DNA of 56,233 nt from Bacteroidota bacterium. GTDB taxonomy: Bacteria > Bacteroidota > Ignavibacteria > Kapaibacteriales > UBA961. The notes below the pieces were generated by a model. That model was not told the DNA's origin, ran no database searches, and was given only the letters and a program-made list of their open reading frames with translations. Below, piece by piece: positions 8,998-17,621 of the stretch (the first letter of the stretch is position 1; every line of letters starts with the position of its first letter). The translations under genes were made by a program, and so were the position numbers. Location: contig JAFDZU010000041.1 in the NCBI GenBank assembly GCA_018266765.1, positions 46,934-103,166 on the forward strand, given 5' to 3'.

Positions 8998-9702
8998 TTA
9001 CACCCCTCGTTGATTAGGTTCCCAAATAAATTTATGAATTTGAAGTTGCATTCTTACATCTAAACCATCGGTGAGTATCCATTGAGCGAGTGTACGAAAT
9101 TCTAACATTCCAAAAACACAAGAAAATAAAACAGCAGAGCACCGTTCGGTAAGTTTATATTTGGAGCATAATTCTACTGCCCAATCATAATCTTTACGAG
9201 AAGAGAGAACGAATTTTACTTCATCATGTGGTTGTAGTAATTCTAAATTATAATAGTTATTCAAAGTCACCATTTTTGAATCTGGTGCTTTCATATCTAT
9301 AATTTTAATTACTCTATTATCAACAAATTCTGTTGAAATATGCCCACCCGTTTCTACAGCAACAGTAAATCCATTATCACAAAACCATTGCATGAGTGGG
9401 AATACATCATGCTGTTCAAGTGGTTCTCCACCCGTAAATTCAATAAAATTGCAATTGTATTTTTTAACTTCTCGAATTACATCCTCTCCAGACATAGTAA
9501 AATCTGGTTTTCTATGGTCGAGGGCATAAGGGGTATCGCACCAAGAACACCGAAGTTTACATCCCTGCAAACGAATAAATATACATCTAAGTCCTGCTCT
9601 AAGTCCTTCACCTTGAATAGAATAAAATATTTCACTCACTGAAAATTGAAGTTCAGAAGGTGTGCGATATTTTAAAACTTCAGTACTAGGTTGAATTATC
9701 AT
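8998..9702 (-). CDS. queE: 7-carboxy-7-deazaguanine synthase QueE
   Basis: A 234-residue radical SAM enzyme of the QueE family, which converts 6-carboxytetrahydropterin to 7-carboxy-7-deazaguanine in the queuosine pathway. The iron-sulfur motif C-x3-C-x2-C is at C48, C52 and C55 (GCKLRCSWC). The family signatures FYSIQGEG (26-33) before it and FTGGEPL (about 89-95) for SAM binding are both present. Length matches the family (about 210-245). No other queuosine genes (queC, queD, queF) are near. It lies 42 bases downstream of the VOC gene and 0.5 kb from the peptide-binding lipoprotein on the same strand, so it may be the last gene of that transcript; this grouping has no evident metabolic logic. 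Confidence 0.92.
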   Translation of the reverse strand: MIIQPSTEVLKYRTPSELQFSVSEIFYSIQGEGLRAGLRCIFIRLQGCKLRCSWCDTPYALDHRKPDFTMSGEDVIREVKKYNCNFIEFTGGEPLEQHDVFPLMQWFCDNGFTVAVETGGHISTEFVDNRVIKIIDMKAPDSKMVTLNNYYNLELLQPHDEVKFVLSSRKDYDWAVELCSKYKLTERCSAVLFSCVFGMLEFRTLAQWILTDGLDVRMQLQIHKFIWEPNQRGV

Positions 9703-9744
9703 AATAGGAATAGACTTCCAATGTTTAATAGATAGTAAACACTA

Positions 9745-10161
9745 TTATTTTGTTCTTCCTTCAACAATTTTCTCATATTCAATATCATTCGGTTCCCAAA
9801 GTTCAATTTTATTTCCTTCACAATCAAGAATGTGAACAAATTTTCCATACTCAAAACTCTCAATTTCATCACAAATTGTAACACCCTCATCTTTTAGTTG
9901 TGCAACTAACCAATCTAAATTTTCAACTCGATAGTTAATCATGAATTCACGACTAGATGGCTCAAAATAAGTAGTTGATTCCGAAAATGGACTCCATTGT
10001 GTAAATCCTTTTTTGGCAGGTTCATCTGATTGTCGCCATTCAAAATTTGTTCCATAGCTATCTGTATCTAGGCCTAAATATTTAGAATACCATTGTTTAA
10101 TAGTATTAGGATCTTTGCACTTAAAAAATATACCTCCAATTGAAGTTACTCGTTTATTCAT
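9745..10161 (-). CDS. VOC (glyoxalase/bleomycin-resistance) superfamily protein
   Basis: A 138-residue single-module protein of the vicinal oxygen chelate fold. It opens with SIGGIFFKCKDPNTIKQWY, typical of the first beta-alpha-beta unit, and ends with HILDCEGNKIELWEPN, the conserved strand carrying the last metal-ligand glutamate. It is closest in style to the small stand-alone glyoxalase-like proteins that are widespread and mostly uncharacterised; the substrate cannot be inferred. It starts 9 bases after the stop of the ABC binding protein upstream and is followed by queE, so the three are probably cotranscribed. Confidence 0.82.
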   Translation of the reverse strand: MNKRVTSIGGIFFKCKDPNTIKQWYSKYLGLDTDSYGTNFEWRQSDEPAKKGFTQWSPFSESTTYFEPSSREFMINYRVENLDWLVAQLKDEGVTICDEIESFEYGKFVHILDCEGNKIELWEPNDIEYEKIVEGRTK

Positions 10162-10170
10162 GATGTAAGG

Positions 10171-11970
10171 TTAATTAGCTGAATTATACTTTTGCATAGT
10201 TTTTGGAACCCACCATTCATTTGGATTATAACCGGGTCGTGGCATGTAAAACTTAACTCCTTGAATTCTCTTGTGATAAACAGCAGGATTAACAACATTC
10301 CACAAGAAAGTGTATGGCTGTTCATCACTGATTACACGTTGAAGTTCCATAAGCATATCTGTTCGTTTCTTAGCATCAAACTCTAAGCGAATACCTTCTA
10401 TCAAATCGTCTGCTTTTTTGCTGTTAAACCCAACATAGTTTGAACCTCTATTTGCAATTTGAGACGAATGAAATAATTGGAATAAATCAGGTGGTTGAGG
10501 GTCTTGAACCCATGCTCCAATATAAGCATCAAATTGATGTGCCTTGCTGTTTTCTAAAAATACTGACCAATCAATCGGTTGTACTTCTACATTAATACCT
10601 ACTTTTTTAAATTCATCTCGTAATATTATAGCTATATTTTGACGCATTTCATTCCCTTGGTTTACCATAAAAATAAAGCTGAAATCTACTTTTTTTCCAT
10701 TTATCATTTTATCCAAAATTCCATTATTATCACTATCACCCCATCCTGCCTCAGTTAATAATTTTTTTGCTTTATCAGTATTATAATCATATACAGGAAG
10801 ATCTTTATTATACTCAGGTAAATGGTAATCAACAGGGCTGCTTGTAGGTACAGCAAATCCAAGCATGACAGATTTTATCAAACGATCTCTATCGACAAGA
10901 TGCGAAAGTGCTTGGCGAGTTCGTTTATCTGCAAAAATTGGACGTGAAGCATTCCAACCTATATATGAATAAACAGGATATGTATAACTTGTCTTTTTTA
11001 GAAAGGGAATGGAACTCGTATCTAACGATTCAACGTACAATTTTGGAGGCATGTATTCTATAAAGTCAAGTGCTTGATTCTTCATAGTTGTAAGTGCCGT
11101 ATTACGGTCGTTGACAGTCTTGAATACCAATTTATCAGGGTAGGAAAGTGCGTTTGGATTATTCGAACCATTCCAATAATTGTCATCTCTTTTCAATCGA
11201 ATTGATTCTCCGGTTCGCCATTCTTCGAGGATATATGGACCACTTCCGACCATAGTTTTCACATCTCTTTTTCGTTCGGATGAGCCAAACCATTCTGCAA
11301 ATTCTTTCATGGCTGAATTTGTCTGTGCTTTTTCGAGAGAATTTGTTTCTGCAAATGTATATTTATCTGTTAAATTATTTGGATCAAAAATGTGCTTTGG
11401 AAAAATAGGAACATTATTCCCAAGTACATAATTTGCAATAAAATACGGTTTGTTAAGTGTCATGATAACCGTGTAATCATCAGGTGAAGTAACATCTACA
11501 AGTGATTCGTAGTAATTTCTAAGTGCCGCACCATCAATGAGCAATGGATTTTTGACTGCTTTCATAGTAAAAACCACATCTTTTGCAGTTAGTGGCTTTC
11601 CATCAGAAAACTTCACATTATTTTTAAGTTTAAATGTATATGTTAAATGGTCATCGGAAATTGTTGGTAATGAACTTGCAATATTAGGAATAAGTTGGCT
11701 TGTTGCATAATCTATATCCAAAAGATTCTCGAAAATTTTGGAAAAAACATTTCGAGCACCGGCATCAGAAGTTGTAATTGGATTTAGTCCTTCGGGATCG
11801 CTTAATTGGTGGATAATAATCCAATCACCTTTTTCGGGTTTGGTTCCAATATTTGTTTGATTCTGTGCATTATTACCTTCAGGTTTTGAACAGGAGTTCA
11901 ACAGTAAGGCAATAAATACTATGCTGAAGTAATGTAATTTTAAAAGCATTCTCATGTAATTATTTTCCAT
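10171..11970 (-). CDS. Peptide/nickel-type ABC transporter substrate-binding lipoprotein (SBP_bac_5)
   Basis: A 599-residue solute-binding protein of the DppA/OppA family (SBP_bac_5). The N-terminus is hydrophobic and ends at LLLNSC, giving a lipidated Cys at about residue 27. The mature domain has the family features LTYTFKLKNNVKFSDGKPLTAKDV and GSGPYILEEW, and ends with the usual IQGVKFYMPRPGYNPNEWW (each partial). Such proteins deliver oligopeptides or similar ligands to an ABC permease, but no permease or ATPase gene is in the window, so it is an orphan here. Three nearby ATGs (residues 1, 6 and 8) could each start it; I keep the longest. A perfect 9-bp inverted repeat lies about 24 bases upstream (11994-12016). 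Confidence 0.87.
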   Translation of the reverse strand: MENNYMRMLLKLHYFSIVFIALLLNSCSKPEGNNAQNQTNIGTKPEKGDWIIIHQLSDPEGLNPITTSDAGARNVFSKIFENLLDIDYATSQLIPNIASSLPTISDDHLTYTFKLKNNVKFSDGKPLTAKDVVFTMKAVKNPLLIDGAALRNYYESLVDVTSPDDYTVIMTLNKPYFIANYVLGNNVPIFPKHIFDPNNLTDKYTFAETNSLEKAQTNSAMKEFAEWFGSSERKRDVKTMVGSGPYILEEWRTGESIRLKRDDNYWNGSNNPNALSYPDKLVFKTVNDRNTALTTMKNQALDFIEYMPPKLYVESLDTSSIPFLKKTSYTYPVYSYIGWNASRPIFADKRTRQALSHLVDRDRLIKSVMLGFAVPTSSPVDYHLPEYNKDLPVYDYNTDKAKKLLTEAGWGDSDNNGILDKMINGKKVDFSFIFMVNQGNEMRQNIAIILRDEFKKVGINVEVQPIDWSVFLENSKAHQFDAYIGAWVQDPQPPDLFQLFHSSQIANRGSNYVGFNSKKADDLIEGIRLEFDAKKRTDMLMELQRVISDEQPYTFLWNVVNPAVYHKRIQGVKFYMPRPGYNPNEWWVPKTMQKYNSAN

Positions 11971-11993
11971 AAAATTTGTGAAATAAATTGCTT

Positions 11994-12016
11994 AAGTGTT
12001 ATGCAAAATAACACTT
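11994..12016. repeat. 9-bp inverted repeat between ndh and the binding-protein gene
   Basis: AAGTGTTAT (11994-12002) and ATAACACTT (12008-12016) are perfect complements around a 5-base loop, and imperfect pairing extends outward. It lies about 80 bases past the ndh stop and 24 bases before the ATG of the binding protein. No clear U-tract follows on either strand, so it could be an operator or a weak terminator. Confidence 0.5.
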
Positions 12017-12092
12017 CAAGTTGAGATATAGAGTAGTTTTCTCAGTTTTCATTCAAACAATTAAATTTTAAGGGTAGAATTTAGTTGTAAAA

Positions 12093-13379
12093 TTATTTAG
12101 GATTGTCTTTTTTTAGTTTAGAACGAATAATCAATCTTGCACCAGGGTTAAAGGTAAAATAATACCAAATCCATTCGGTCATAACTCTAAATTGATTACG
12201 AAAACCAATAAGTGAAATGACATGAATGACGGCCCATAAAAGCCAAGCAATTATACCGTGAAATTTTAACTTTCCAATTTGTGCAATCGCTTTAGCTCTT
12301 CCTATTGTTGCCATAATCCCTTTGTCATTATAAACAAAAGGTTTACGATTTTCAGGTTGAATTTTTCGAGAGATATTCGAAGCGACATAGTGTCCTTGCT
12401 GAATAGCAGTTTGAGCAACTCCGGGTAAAATATCTCCATTATTGTTAGTAAAACAAGCTGCATCACCAACTACAAAAATATTGGGATAATTTGGTAATGA
12501 GCAGTCCGAGTTTACTATTGCTCTTCCTGATTTATCAAGTTGAGAATTGAGCGTTTTTAAAAGTGGTGAAGCCGCGTTTCCCGCCCCCCAAATTACGTTA
12601 GTGGTTTCGATTATTTCTGAATGATGTTCCCAAGAAATCTCAACATCATTTTCGGTTATATTGGCTACACGTGCATTCAGTAAAACTCTGACCCCAAGAG
12701 TCTCCAAGTTTTGACGTGCTTTCTCAGATAAACTTTCGGGAAATGATGAGAGAATTCGGTTTGTTGCTTCTACAAGATAGATTTTTATATCCTTTTTGTT
12801 GAGCATCGGGAAATCGGGAAGCATTGTTCGAGAACCAATTTCAGCGAGTGAACCTGCTATTTCGACTCCTGTAGGTCCACCTCCAACTATTACAAAAGTT
12901 AAATGCCTGTTTGCTTCATTTGAACCAACTAAATGTTCTGCTTTTTCAAAGGATAGCAGTACTTTTTCTCTAATTTTAAGAGCATCGTCTAAGGATTTTA
13001 GCCCGGGTGCGAACTGCTCCCACTCAGGATTTGAAAAATAGGAATGTCGTGTACCGGGAGCTACTATCAGATAATCAAATTCAATATTCTCTTGTTCTGA
13101 AAGTATAACAATTTTATTTACTTTATCAATAGAAACAACTTCATCCATTTCTACATAAACATTTGGAATCCCACGTAATATGGTACGAATAGGAGAAGCA
13201 ATGTCGCCCGGAGAAAGAGCGGCAGAAGCAACTTGATATAACAACGGTTGAAACAAATGATGATTTGTTTTATCAATAATAATAACCTCAAATGGTTGAT
13301 TAGCAAGTTTCTTTGCGGCATTTAACCCTGCAAAACCTGCTCCTATGATGACAACTCGCGGATATTTTTTGTGACTCAT
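12093..13379 (-). CDS. ndh: Type II NADH:quinone oxidoreductase (NDH-2)
   Basis: A 428-residue two-dinucleotide-binding flavoprotein. The FAD motif IIGAGFAGLNAAKKL is at about 10-24 and the NADH motif VIVGGGPTGVEIAGSLAE at about 163-180. The quinone-site segment GVAQTAIQQGHYVA is present, and the C-terminal stretch WLLWAVIHVISLIGFRNQ followed by an aromatic tail fits the membrane-anchoring region of NDH-2. It would pass electrons from NADH to the quinone pool without pumping protons. It begins 13 bases after the stop of the YfhO-like gene, so the two are probably cotranscribed. Other disulfide reductase-like proteins share the fold, but the C-terminal membrane segment favours NDH-2. Confidence 0.88.
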   Translation of the reverse strand: MSHKKYPRVVIIGAGFAGLNAAKKLANQPFEVIIIDKTNHHLFQPLLYQVASAALSPGDIASPIRTILRGIPNVYVEMDEVVSIDKVNKIVILSEQENIEFDYLIVAPGTRHSYFSNPEWEQFAPGLKSLDDALKIREKVLLSFEKAEHLVGSNEANRHLTFVIVGGGPTGVEIAGSLAEIGSRTMLPDFPMLNKKDIKIYLVEATNRILSSFPESLSEKARQNLETLGVRVLLNARVANITENDVEISWEHHSEIIETTNVIWGAGNAASPLLKTLNSQLDKSGRAIVNSDCSLPNYPNIFVVGDAACFTNNNGDILPGVAQTAIQQGHYVASNISRKIQPENRKPFVYNDKGIMATIGRAKAIAQIGKLKFHGIIAWLLWAVIHVISLIGFRNQFRVMTEWIWYYFTFNPGARLIIRSKLKKDNPK

Positions 13380-13392
13380 TTAATAATTGTGC

Positions 13393-15732
13393 TTATTTTT
13401 CTTTAAATCGGAAAAACACTATTGCTCCAAAACAAACAACCAATGATACTATAGAAATCCAAGCACCGGTTTTAAAAGTATCTGAATCATATTTCATAAC
13501 AATATTATGTTCTCCTTGCGGTACTTCTATTCCACGTAAGCTGTAATTAGTTCTTAGTATTTCTGTTGGAATGCCATCTACTGTAGCTTTCCAAGCAGGA
13601 TACCAAATTTCACTAAAACAGAGGATTCCTGCCTTATCTGTAGACACTTTATATGAAAATTCATTGTTGGAATAATTTATACATTGAACAGAGTGACGGA
13701 TTGAATCTGCTGGAAGATTTCCCATTGTTAGTTTTGGTGAATGTTCGATTACAACTTGGTTTCTATAATCAATTCCTCCGGCTTGCATTGTTTTTTCAAC
13801 ATTTTCATCGGGTTGTACAATCGGCTGATAGACCATTCTCGCTCGTTTGAAATACGTTGGACGTTCGATAAAAGCTAATTGTTGTCGTGCTGTATCTATG
13901 TCTAACTTATAACGAATACCTAATAAGTCTTCTACAAGATTCGAGTTTTCTGCCGGAGGTGAACGACGTTGTAAAAGTATAGGATTATATCCCTCAAACA
14001 GCATGATATTATCTAAAACACCTTGGTTGCGTTGCATTGCTGAGCCACGTTTATGTCGCATTTCTACTCGGAAAATATCGTTTGGAGGTTTGATTGAAAA
14101 TTCTGCTTTCATTTCCGGTGAAAGAGTAAATTTATCGGCAGGGTTTTCCTTACTCCCACTAAATGCAGAATAGGAAATATTGAGGTCAATTACACATAAA
14201 ATAATAAGAATTCCTCCAGCAATAGTAGGGGAAAGAATTCTTCGATATGTCATAAAAACAACTCCACTAACACCAAGTATTATAAACAATGCGGTAACAG
14301 CATCTTTCTTTGTAGCATCAATTGCTTGTTCAGGAGTATCAATAAATCCTTGTAATATCCCCGAAACCGCCATAAGTGCAACAACTAAAGGAATTGCACA
14401 TGATAGTAGTAATCGCATTTGCGTTTTAGAATTTTTTGTGGAATTCCATAATGAATCAAATCCAACCCCGGCAAATAAACACATTCCAAATCCAACATAA
14501 AACATAATTCTACCGGGATTACGGAATGAACCAAGTATTGGTATCGGAAACAGTAAATGGTGTAAAAAACCATTAGCTCCTAAACCGTACAGAAATGCAA
14601 AAACTATCATTACAAGAATAAAACCACCAAACTTTGAACGCCAGTTTAAGCTAAGTCCAAATATACCAAGACATAATGCTGATAAACCGAAATAAAAAGC
14701 TGTATCCCAATAATAATGTTGGTCTGTTCCACTTTCATCTACATTTGGAAGATAAAAATTATTAGACTTAGCGTCTGTTTGGGATACTTTCCCATAAATA
14801 TTGGCAATAACAGATGAATAAATTTGACCAAGCCGCATTGATCCGTCTGATGCAAATAATTTGGGATTCTCGGGAGTTTTTTCATACGTAATTTTTGTTC
14901 GTTCAGAAAGCGATGCAAGTTCTTGAGCAGGTAAAAATTGAATTGCTGTAATTCCGCCTGCAATTATTACCGGTAGAAATGCGCGAAGTGCAAATCCTCC
15001 TATTGCTTTCCCGACAAGCTCTTTAGAAAGGATCATAGCAATACCATTCCATAAAGCATAACCAGCAAGAAATAAAACTACATACGATGTAGTTTGAGGG
15101 TGTCCGGATATCATTGCAAGTGCAAGTAATAGCCCTGAAAATATAGAGTATTTATTATTTTTATCAACAATTCCCTTATGAAAACATAGAAGGATAAGTG
15201 GAAACAATGCTAGGTGATATACAACCATCGGGTGAATAATTCTAACAGCAAGTGAACCACAAAAGCCGTAAGAAATTGCTGCTAATATAGAACCATAACT
15301 CGAAATTGAACGAGAACGAGCATAAGCATACATTGCATATTGAGCCAGAATAAAATGCAATATGATAATTGTTTCAATCAGTTTAGAAGGTAACATTCCA
15401 TTACTTTTAAGGAATAAAGCCATCATCGTATGCGGAGGATAAAATGTTTGAGCTTGAAAATCAGCTAAAAATGGCATCCCTGAAAAAGTATAAGGATTCC
15501 AAAAAGGAAGTTGGAAATTTGCTAATTGTCGAGCGGCAAACACAGTAAACGGATAATAATACTCGGCAATATCATCCCAAAAAAATTTATTACCGAACAA
15601 AATATCCCGAAAAAATATTGCAGTTGTTGCAGCAAAAAACAGTAAAACTATCCATGTAGATAATTCTTGGATAGTAATGGGTTGAACAGGTTTCAATCTG
15701 GAAGAATGAGAAGATTTTTTTTCAGAAGCCAT
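13393..15732 (-). CDS. YfhO-family polytopic membrane protein
   Basis: A 779-residue membrane protein with many hydrophobic segments from about residue 28 to 530 and a soluble C-terminal part (about 540-750) followed by a final transmembrane helix. The early loop with DIAEYYYPFTVFAARQL and LPFWNPYTFSGMPFLAD is the hallmark of the YfhO family, which belongs to the GT-C glycosyltransferase-like proteins; the acidic loop residues resemble the catalytic loop of lipid-phosphate-sugar transferases. In Firmicutes YfhO is needed for glycosylation of lipoteichoic acid; in this phylum the acceptor is unknown. It heads a likely transcript with ndh 13 bases downstream. Confidence 0.8.
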   Translation of the reverse strand: MASEKKSSHSSRLKPVQPITIQELSTWIVLLFFAATTAIFFRDILFGNKFFWDDIAEYYYPFTVFAARQLANFQLPFWNPYTFSGMPFLADFQAQTFYPPHTMMALFLKSNGMLPSKLIETIIILHFILAQYAMYAYARSRSISSYGSILAAISYGFCGSLAVRIIHPMVVYHLALFPLILLCFHKGIVDKNNKYSIFSGLLLALAMISGHPQTTSYVVLFLAGYALWNGIAMILSKELVGKAIGGFALRAFLPVIIAGGITAIQFLPAQELASLSERTKITYEKTPENPKLFASDGSMRLGQIYSSVIANIYGKVSQTDAKSNNFYLPNVDESGTDQHYYWDTAFYFGLSALCLGIFGLSLNWRSKFGGFILVMIVFAFLYGLGANGFLHHLLFPIPILGSFRNPGRIMFYVGFGMCLFAGVGFDSLWNSTKNSKTQMRLLLSCAIPLVVALMAVSGILQGFIDTPEQAIDATKKDAVTALFIILGVSGVVFMTYRRILSPTIAGGILIILCVIDLNISYSAFSGSKENPADKFTLSPEMKAEFSIKPPNDIFRVEMRHKRGSAMQRNQGVLDNIMLFEGYNPILLQRRSPPAENSNLVEDLLGIRYKLDIDTARQQLAFIERPTYFKRARMVYQPIVQPDENVEKTMQAGGIDYRNQVVIEHSPKLTMGNLPADSIRHSVQCINYSNNEFSYKVSTDKAGILCFSEIWYPAWKATVDGIPTEILRTNYSLRGIEVPQGEHNIVMKYDSDTFKTGAWISIVSLVVCFGAIVFFRFKEK

Positions 15733-15911
15733 TATACTTTTACCTTCGAGTTTATTAATTATTAGAATGATGTATGCAATTTACGATGCTGAGCTGCAAA
15801 ATTCAAATGAATGTGTTTAATTTATTATCAATAATTGTAAAAAATAGTCCTAATTGAAATTATTAATGACACTTATGACTTTATTTCGGTGTTATTCTAG
15901 ATTATCAAAAT

Positions 15912-16490
15912 TCAGTTTTCAAAGTTAGTAGAAATTTCTTTTGAACTAAAGTAGTTTTCTGTTTTTTGTGCAATTTTAATGAGGATAAATCCCAAAACCA
16001 TTCCTTCAATTGAACCTCCAATAATATCTGAAGGATAATGAACACCGACATACACTCTTGAAATCGCAACAGTGGAAGCAATACTGTAGACAAGGAGGCG
16101 CACTTTGGGATAATATGAAGATATTACAAAAGCCGCTATAAAATTATTGACCGCATGACTCGATGGAAATGATTTTCCACCCCCACACGGTACAAGCAAC
16201 CTAATATTTTCAACAAATGTATGACATGGTCTAATTCGTCCTACAAGTTCTTTAATGATTTGTGAATTAAGAGGATCTGCTATTAAAAGTGAAGCTGCTA
16301 AAACTCCTGCACAAATTCTTCCTTTTTTGCCCCCACACCATAATAACCAAATAAACAAACATACATAAATAATGTAAAAATTCTTTACTTCTGTAATAAA
16401 TGGCATGATGCTGTCAAACAAAGGATTTGCAATCCATGAATTACAAATATGGAAAATATATACATCAAGTGAATATAAAAGGTCAAGCAT
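15912..16490 (-). CDS. PAP2-family membrane phosphatase
   Basis: A 192-residue membrane protein with the three motifs of the PAP2/haloperoxidase phosphatase family: K80-x6-R87-P88 (KELVGRIRP), PSSH at 109-112, and SR144/145 with H151 and D155 in SRVYVGVHYPSD. These histidines and arginines form the phosphate-binding active site facing the periplasm. Hydrophobic helices surround them. Likely substrates are undecaprenyl diphosphate, phosphatidylglycerol phosphate or another lipid phosphate; the sequence does not decide. It is transcribed away from gmhA across a 143-base divergent intergenic region. Confidence 0.88.
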   Translation of the reverse strand: MLDLLYSLDVYIFHICNSWIANPLFDSIMPFITEVKNFYIIYVCLFIWLLWCGGKKGRICAGVLAASLLIADPLNSQIIKELVGRIRPCHTFVENIRLLVPCGGGKSFPSSHAVNNFIAAFVISSYYPKVRLLVYSIASTVAISRVYVGVHYPSDIIGGSIEGMVLGFILIKIAQKTENYFSSKEISTNFEN

Positions 16491-16568
16491 ATTTGATAAT
16501 TAAAATCATAGTTCTTTGTAGAGTATATGTAAAACTAACTAATAGAAGTTATAGTTATCGTACACTTA

Positions 16569-16584
16569 AAAAAATGTAGTTTTG
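16569..16584 (+). promoter_or_regulatory. candidate -7 box of gmhA, in a 16-base element repeated at 17546
   Basis: TAGTTTTG at 16577-16584 matches TAnnTTTG and lies 50 bases before the gmhA ATG. The surrounding 16 bases recur exactly at 17546-17561 ahead of the HD-GYP gene. No clear TTTG is found 19-21 bases upstream, so the -33 half is missing or degenerate. Confidence 0.45.
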
Positions 16585-16633
16585 TAAATGAATTCTACAA
16601 AAATAACGTAAAATATACAGTAAGGAATACGAA

Positions 16634-17230
16634 ATGAAATTCGATAGTCAAAAAATAGGTTCGATTATAAAGGAATCAATAGCTACAAAAGAAGAATTGT
16701 TATATAATTGCCTATCTGAAATAGAAAGATGTGGGAATTTACTTGCAGATGTTTGTAAAAAAGATGGAAAAATGTTGTTTTGTGGTAATGGTGGTAGTGC
16801 AGCAGATAGCCAACACCTTGCAGCTGAAATGGTAGTTAGGCTTCGCGGAAATATAAATCGTTCTGCAATTGGTGCAATCGCTTTAACTGTTGACCCATCA
16901 ATAATGACAGCCGGTGGAAATGACATTGGGTTTGAAAATGTATTTGCTCGATGTGTAGAAGCTTATGGACGTTCGGGAGATGTACTTATAGGAATATCTA
17001 CTTCTGGCAATTCTGAAAATGTATTACGTGCTATACGTGAGGCAAAAAAGAGAGGAATATTGACAATAGGGCTATTAGGAGGTGGCGGTGGTAAAATATT
17101 AGAAGAATGTGATGCTTCTGTTGTCGTCCCAAGCAACATTACTGCAAGAATCCAAGAGTCACATATTCTCATTGGTCATATTTGGTGCGAAATGATTGAA
17201 GAAAATCTTTTTCCTGAGTTGTTTAGGTAA
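16634..17230 (+). CDS. gmhA: Sedoheptulose 7-phosphate isomerase (GmhA/DiaA-type SIS protein)
   Basis: A 198-residue SIS-domain protein. It has the phosphosugar loop CGNGGSAADSQHLAAE (about 49-64), which in GmhA carries the catalytic region, and the second loop GISTSGNSENVL (about 119-130). Near the C-terminus ARIQESHILIGHIWCEMIE contains the glutamate and histidine used by GmhA. GmhA makes D-glycero-D-manno-heptose 7-phosphate, the first step of ADP-heptose synthesis for lipopolysaccharide core. DiaA, a DnaA-binding homologue, is very similar, but the retained active-site residues favour GmhA. An AAGGA purine run lies 8 bases before the ATG, one of the few Shine-Dalgarno sequences in the window. 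Confidence 0.86.
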   Translation: MKFDSQKIGSIIKESIATKEELLYNCLSEIERCGNLLADVCKKDGKMLFCGNGGSAADSQHLAAEMVVRLRGNINRSAIGAIALTVDPSIMTAGGNDIGFENVFARCVEAYGRSGDVLIGISTSGNSENVLRAIREAKKRGILTIGLLGGGGGKILEECDASVVVPSNITARIQESHILIGHIWCEMIEENLFPELFR

Positions 17231-17296
17231 CATTTTAATATAAAAGGTGAATGCGACTCACATGTAAATTTAAAAATAAATAAAATTCAAATTTAT

Positions 17297-17328
17297 TTTG
17301 GTCAATTTCCAAAAACATCTTATTTTTG
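17297..17328 (+). promoter_or_regulatory. Bacteroidota-type promoter for tRNA-Thr
   Basis: TTTG at 17297-17300 and TATTTTTG at 17321-17328 are separated by 20 bases, matching TTTG-N19/20-TAnnTTTG. The -7 box is 23 bases before the mature tRNA 5' end. The same two elements with the same spacing recur at 37210-37241. Confidence 0.7.
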
Positions 17329-17351
17329 TGTCTCGAAAGTTAACACGAGAT

Positions 17352-17423
17352 GCCAACTTAGCTCAGTGGTAGAGCAGCTGATTTGTAATCAGCCGGTCTG
17401 CGGTTCAAGTCCGCAAGTTGGCT
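17352..17423 (+). tRNA. tRNA-Thr (anticodon UGU)
   Basis: A 72-base cloverleaf. The 7-bp acceptor stem pairs GCCAACT (17352-17358) with AGTTGGC (17416-17422). The D-arm is GCTC/GAGC and the anticodon stem is GCTGA/TCAGC around the loop TTTGTAA, giving anticodon TGT at 17384-17386. The T-arm is TGCGG/CCGCA around TTCAAGT. CCA is not encoded (the acceptor end is followed by TCA), so it must be added after transcription. The gene reads ACA and, by wobble, other threonine codons. It has its own promoter and terminator between gmhA and the HD-GYP gene. Confidence 0.97.
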
Positions 17424-17431
17424 CACAACAT

Positions 17432-17475
17432 AAGCCCTTTGTAAATTAAACACTTACAAGGGGCTTGTTGTTTTC
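17432..17475 (+). terminator. intrinsic terminator of tRNA-Thr
   Basis: Thirteen-base arms at 17432-17444 and 17454-17466 pair with a single G-U wobble around a 9-base loop, starting 9 bases after the tRNA. A short T-rich run (17467-17474) follows. Confidence 0.8.
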
Positions 17476-17545
17476 AATTATAATAAAACTAAATATTTAT
17501 TCTATTTTACCATTTTGTTTTAAAAAAATATAGAATAATATTTCT

Positions 17546-17561
17546 AAAAAATGTAGTTTTG
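17546..17561 (+). promoter_or_regulatory. candidate -7 box of the HD-GYP gene, copy of the 16569 element
   Basis: TAGTTTTG at 17554-17561 fits TAnnTTTG and lies 61 bases before the chosen ATG at 17622. The 16 bases ending here are identical to 16569-16584 upstream of gmhA. No good TTTG is present at the -33 position. Confidence 0.45.
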
Positions 17562-17621
17562 AGGCATTATAATCTTATAATTACAAAACCTCTAAACACT
17601 ATATATAGAATTATAAATATT

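Noticed and set aside
8998-9702. Queuosine gene cluster
   Set aside because: Only queE is recognisable; its neighbours are a VOC protein, a peptide-binding lipoprotein and a peptidase.
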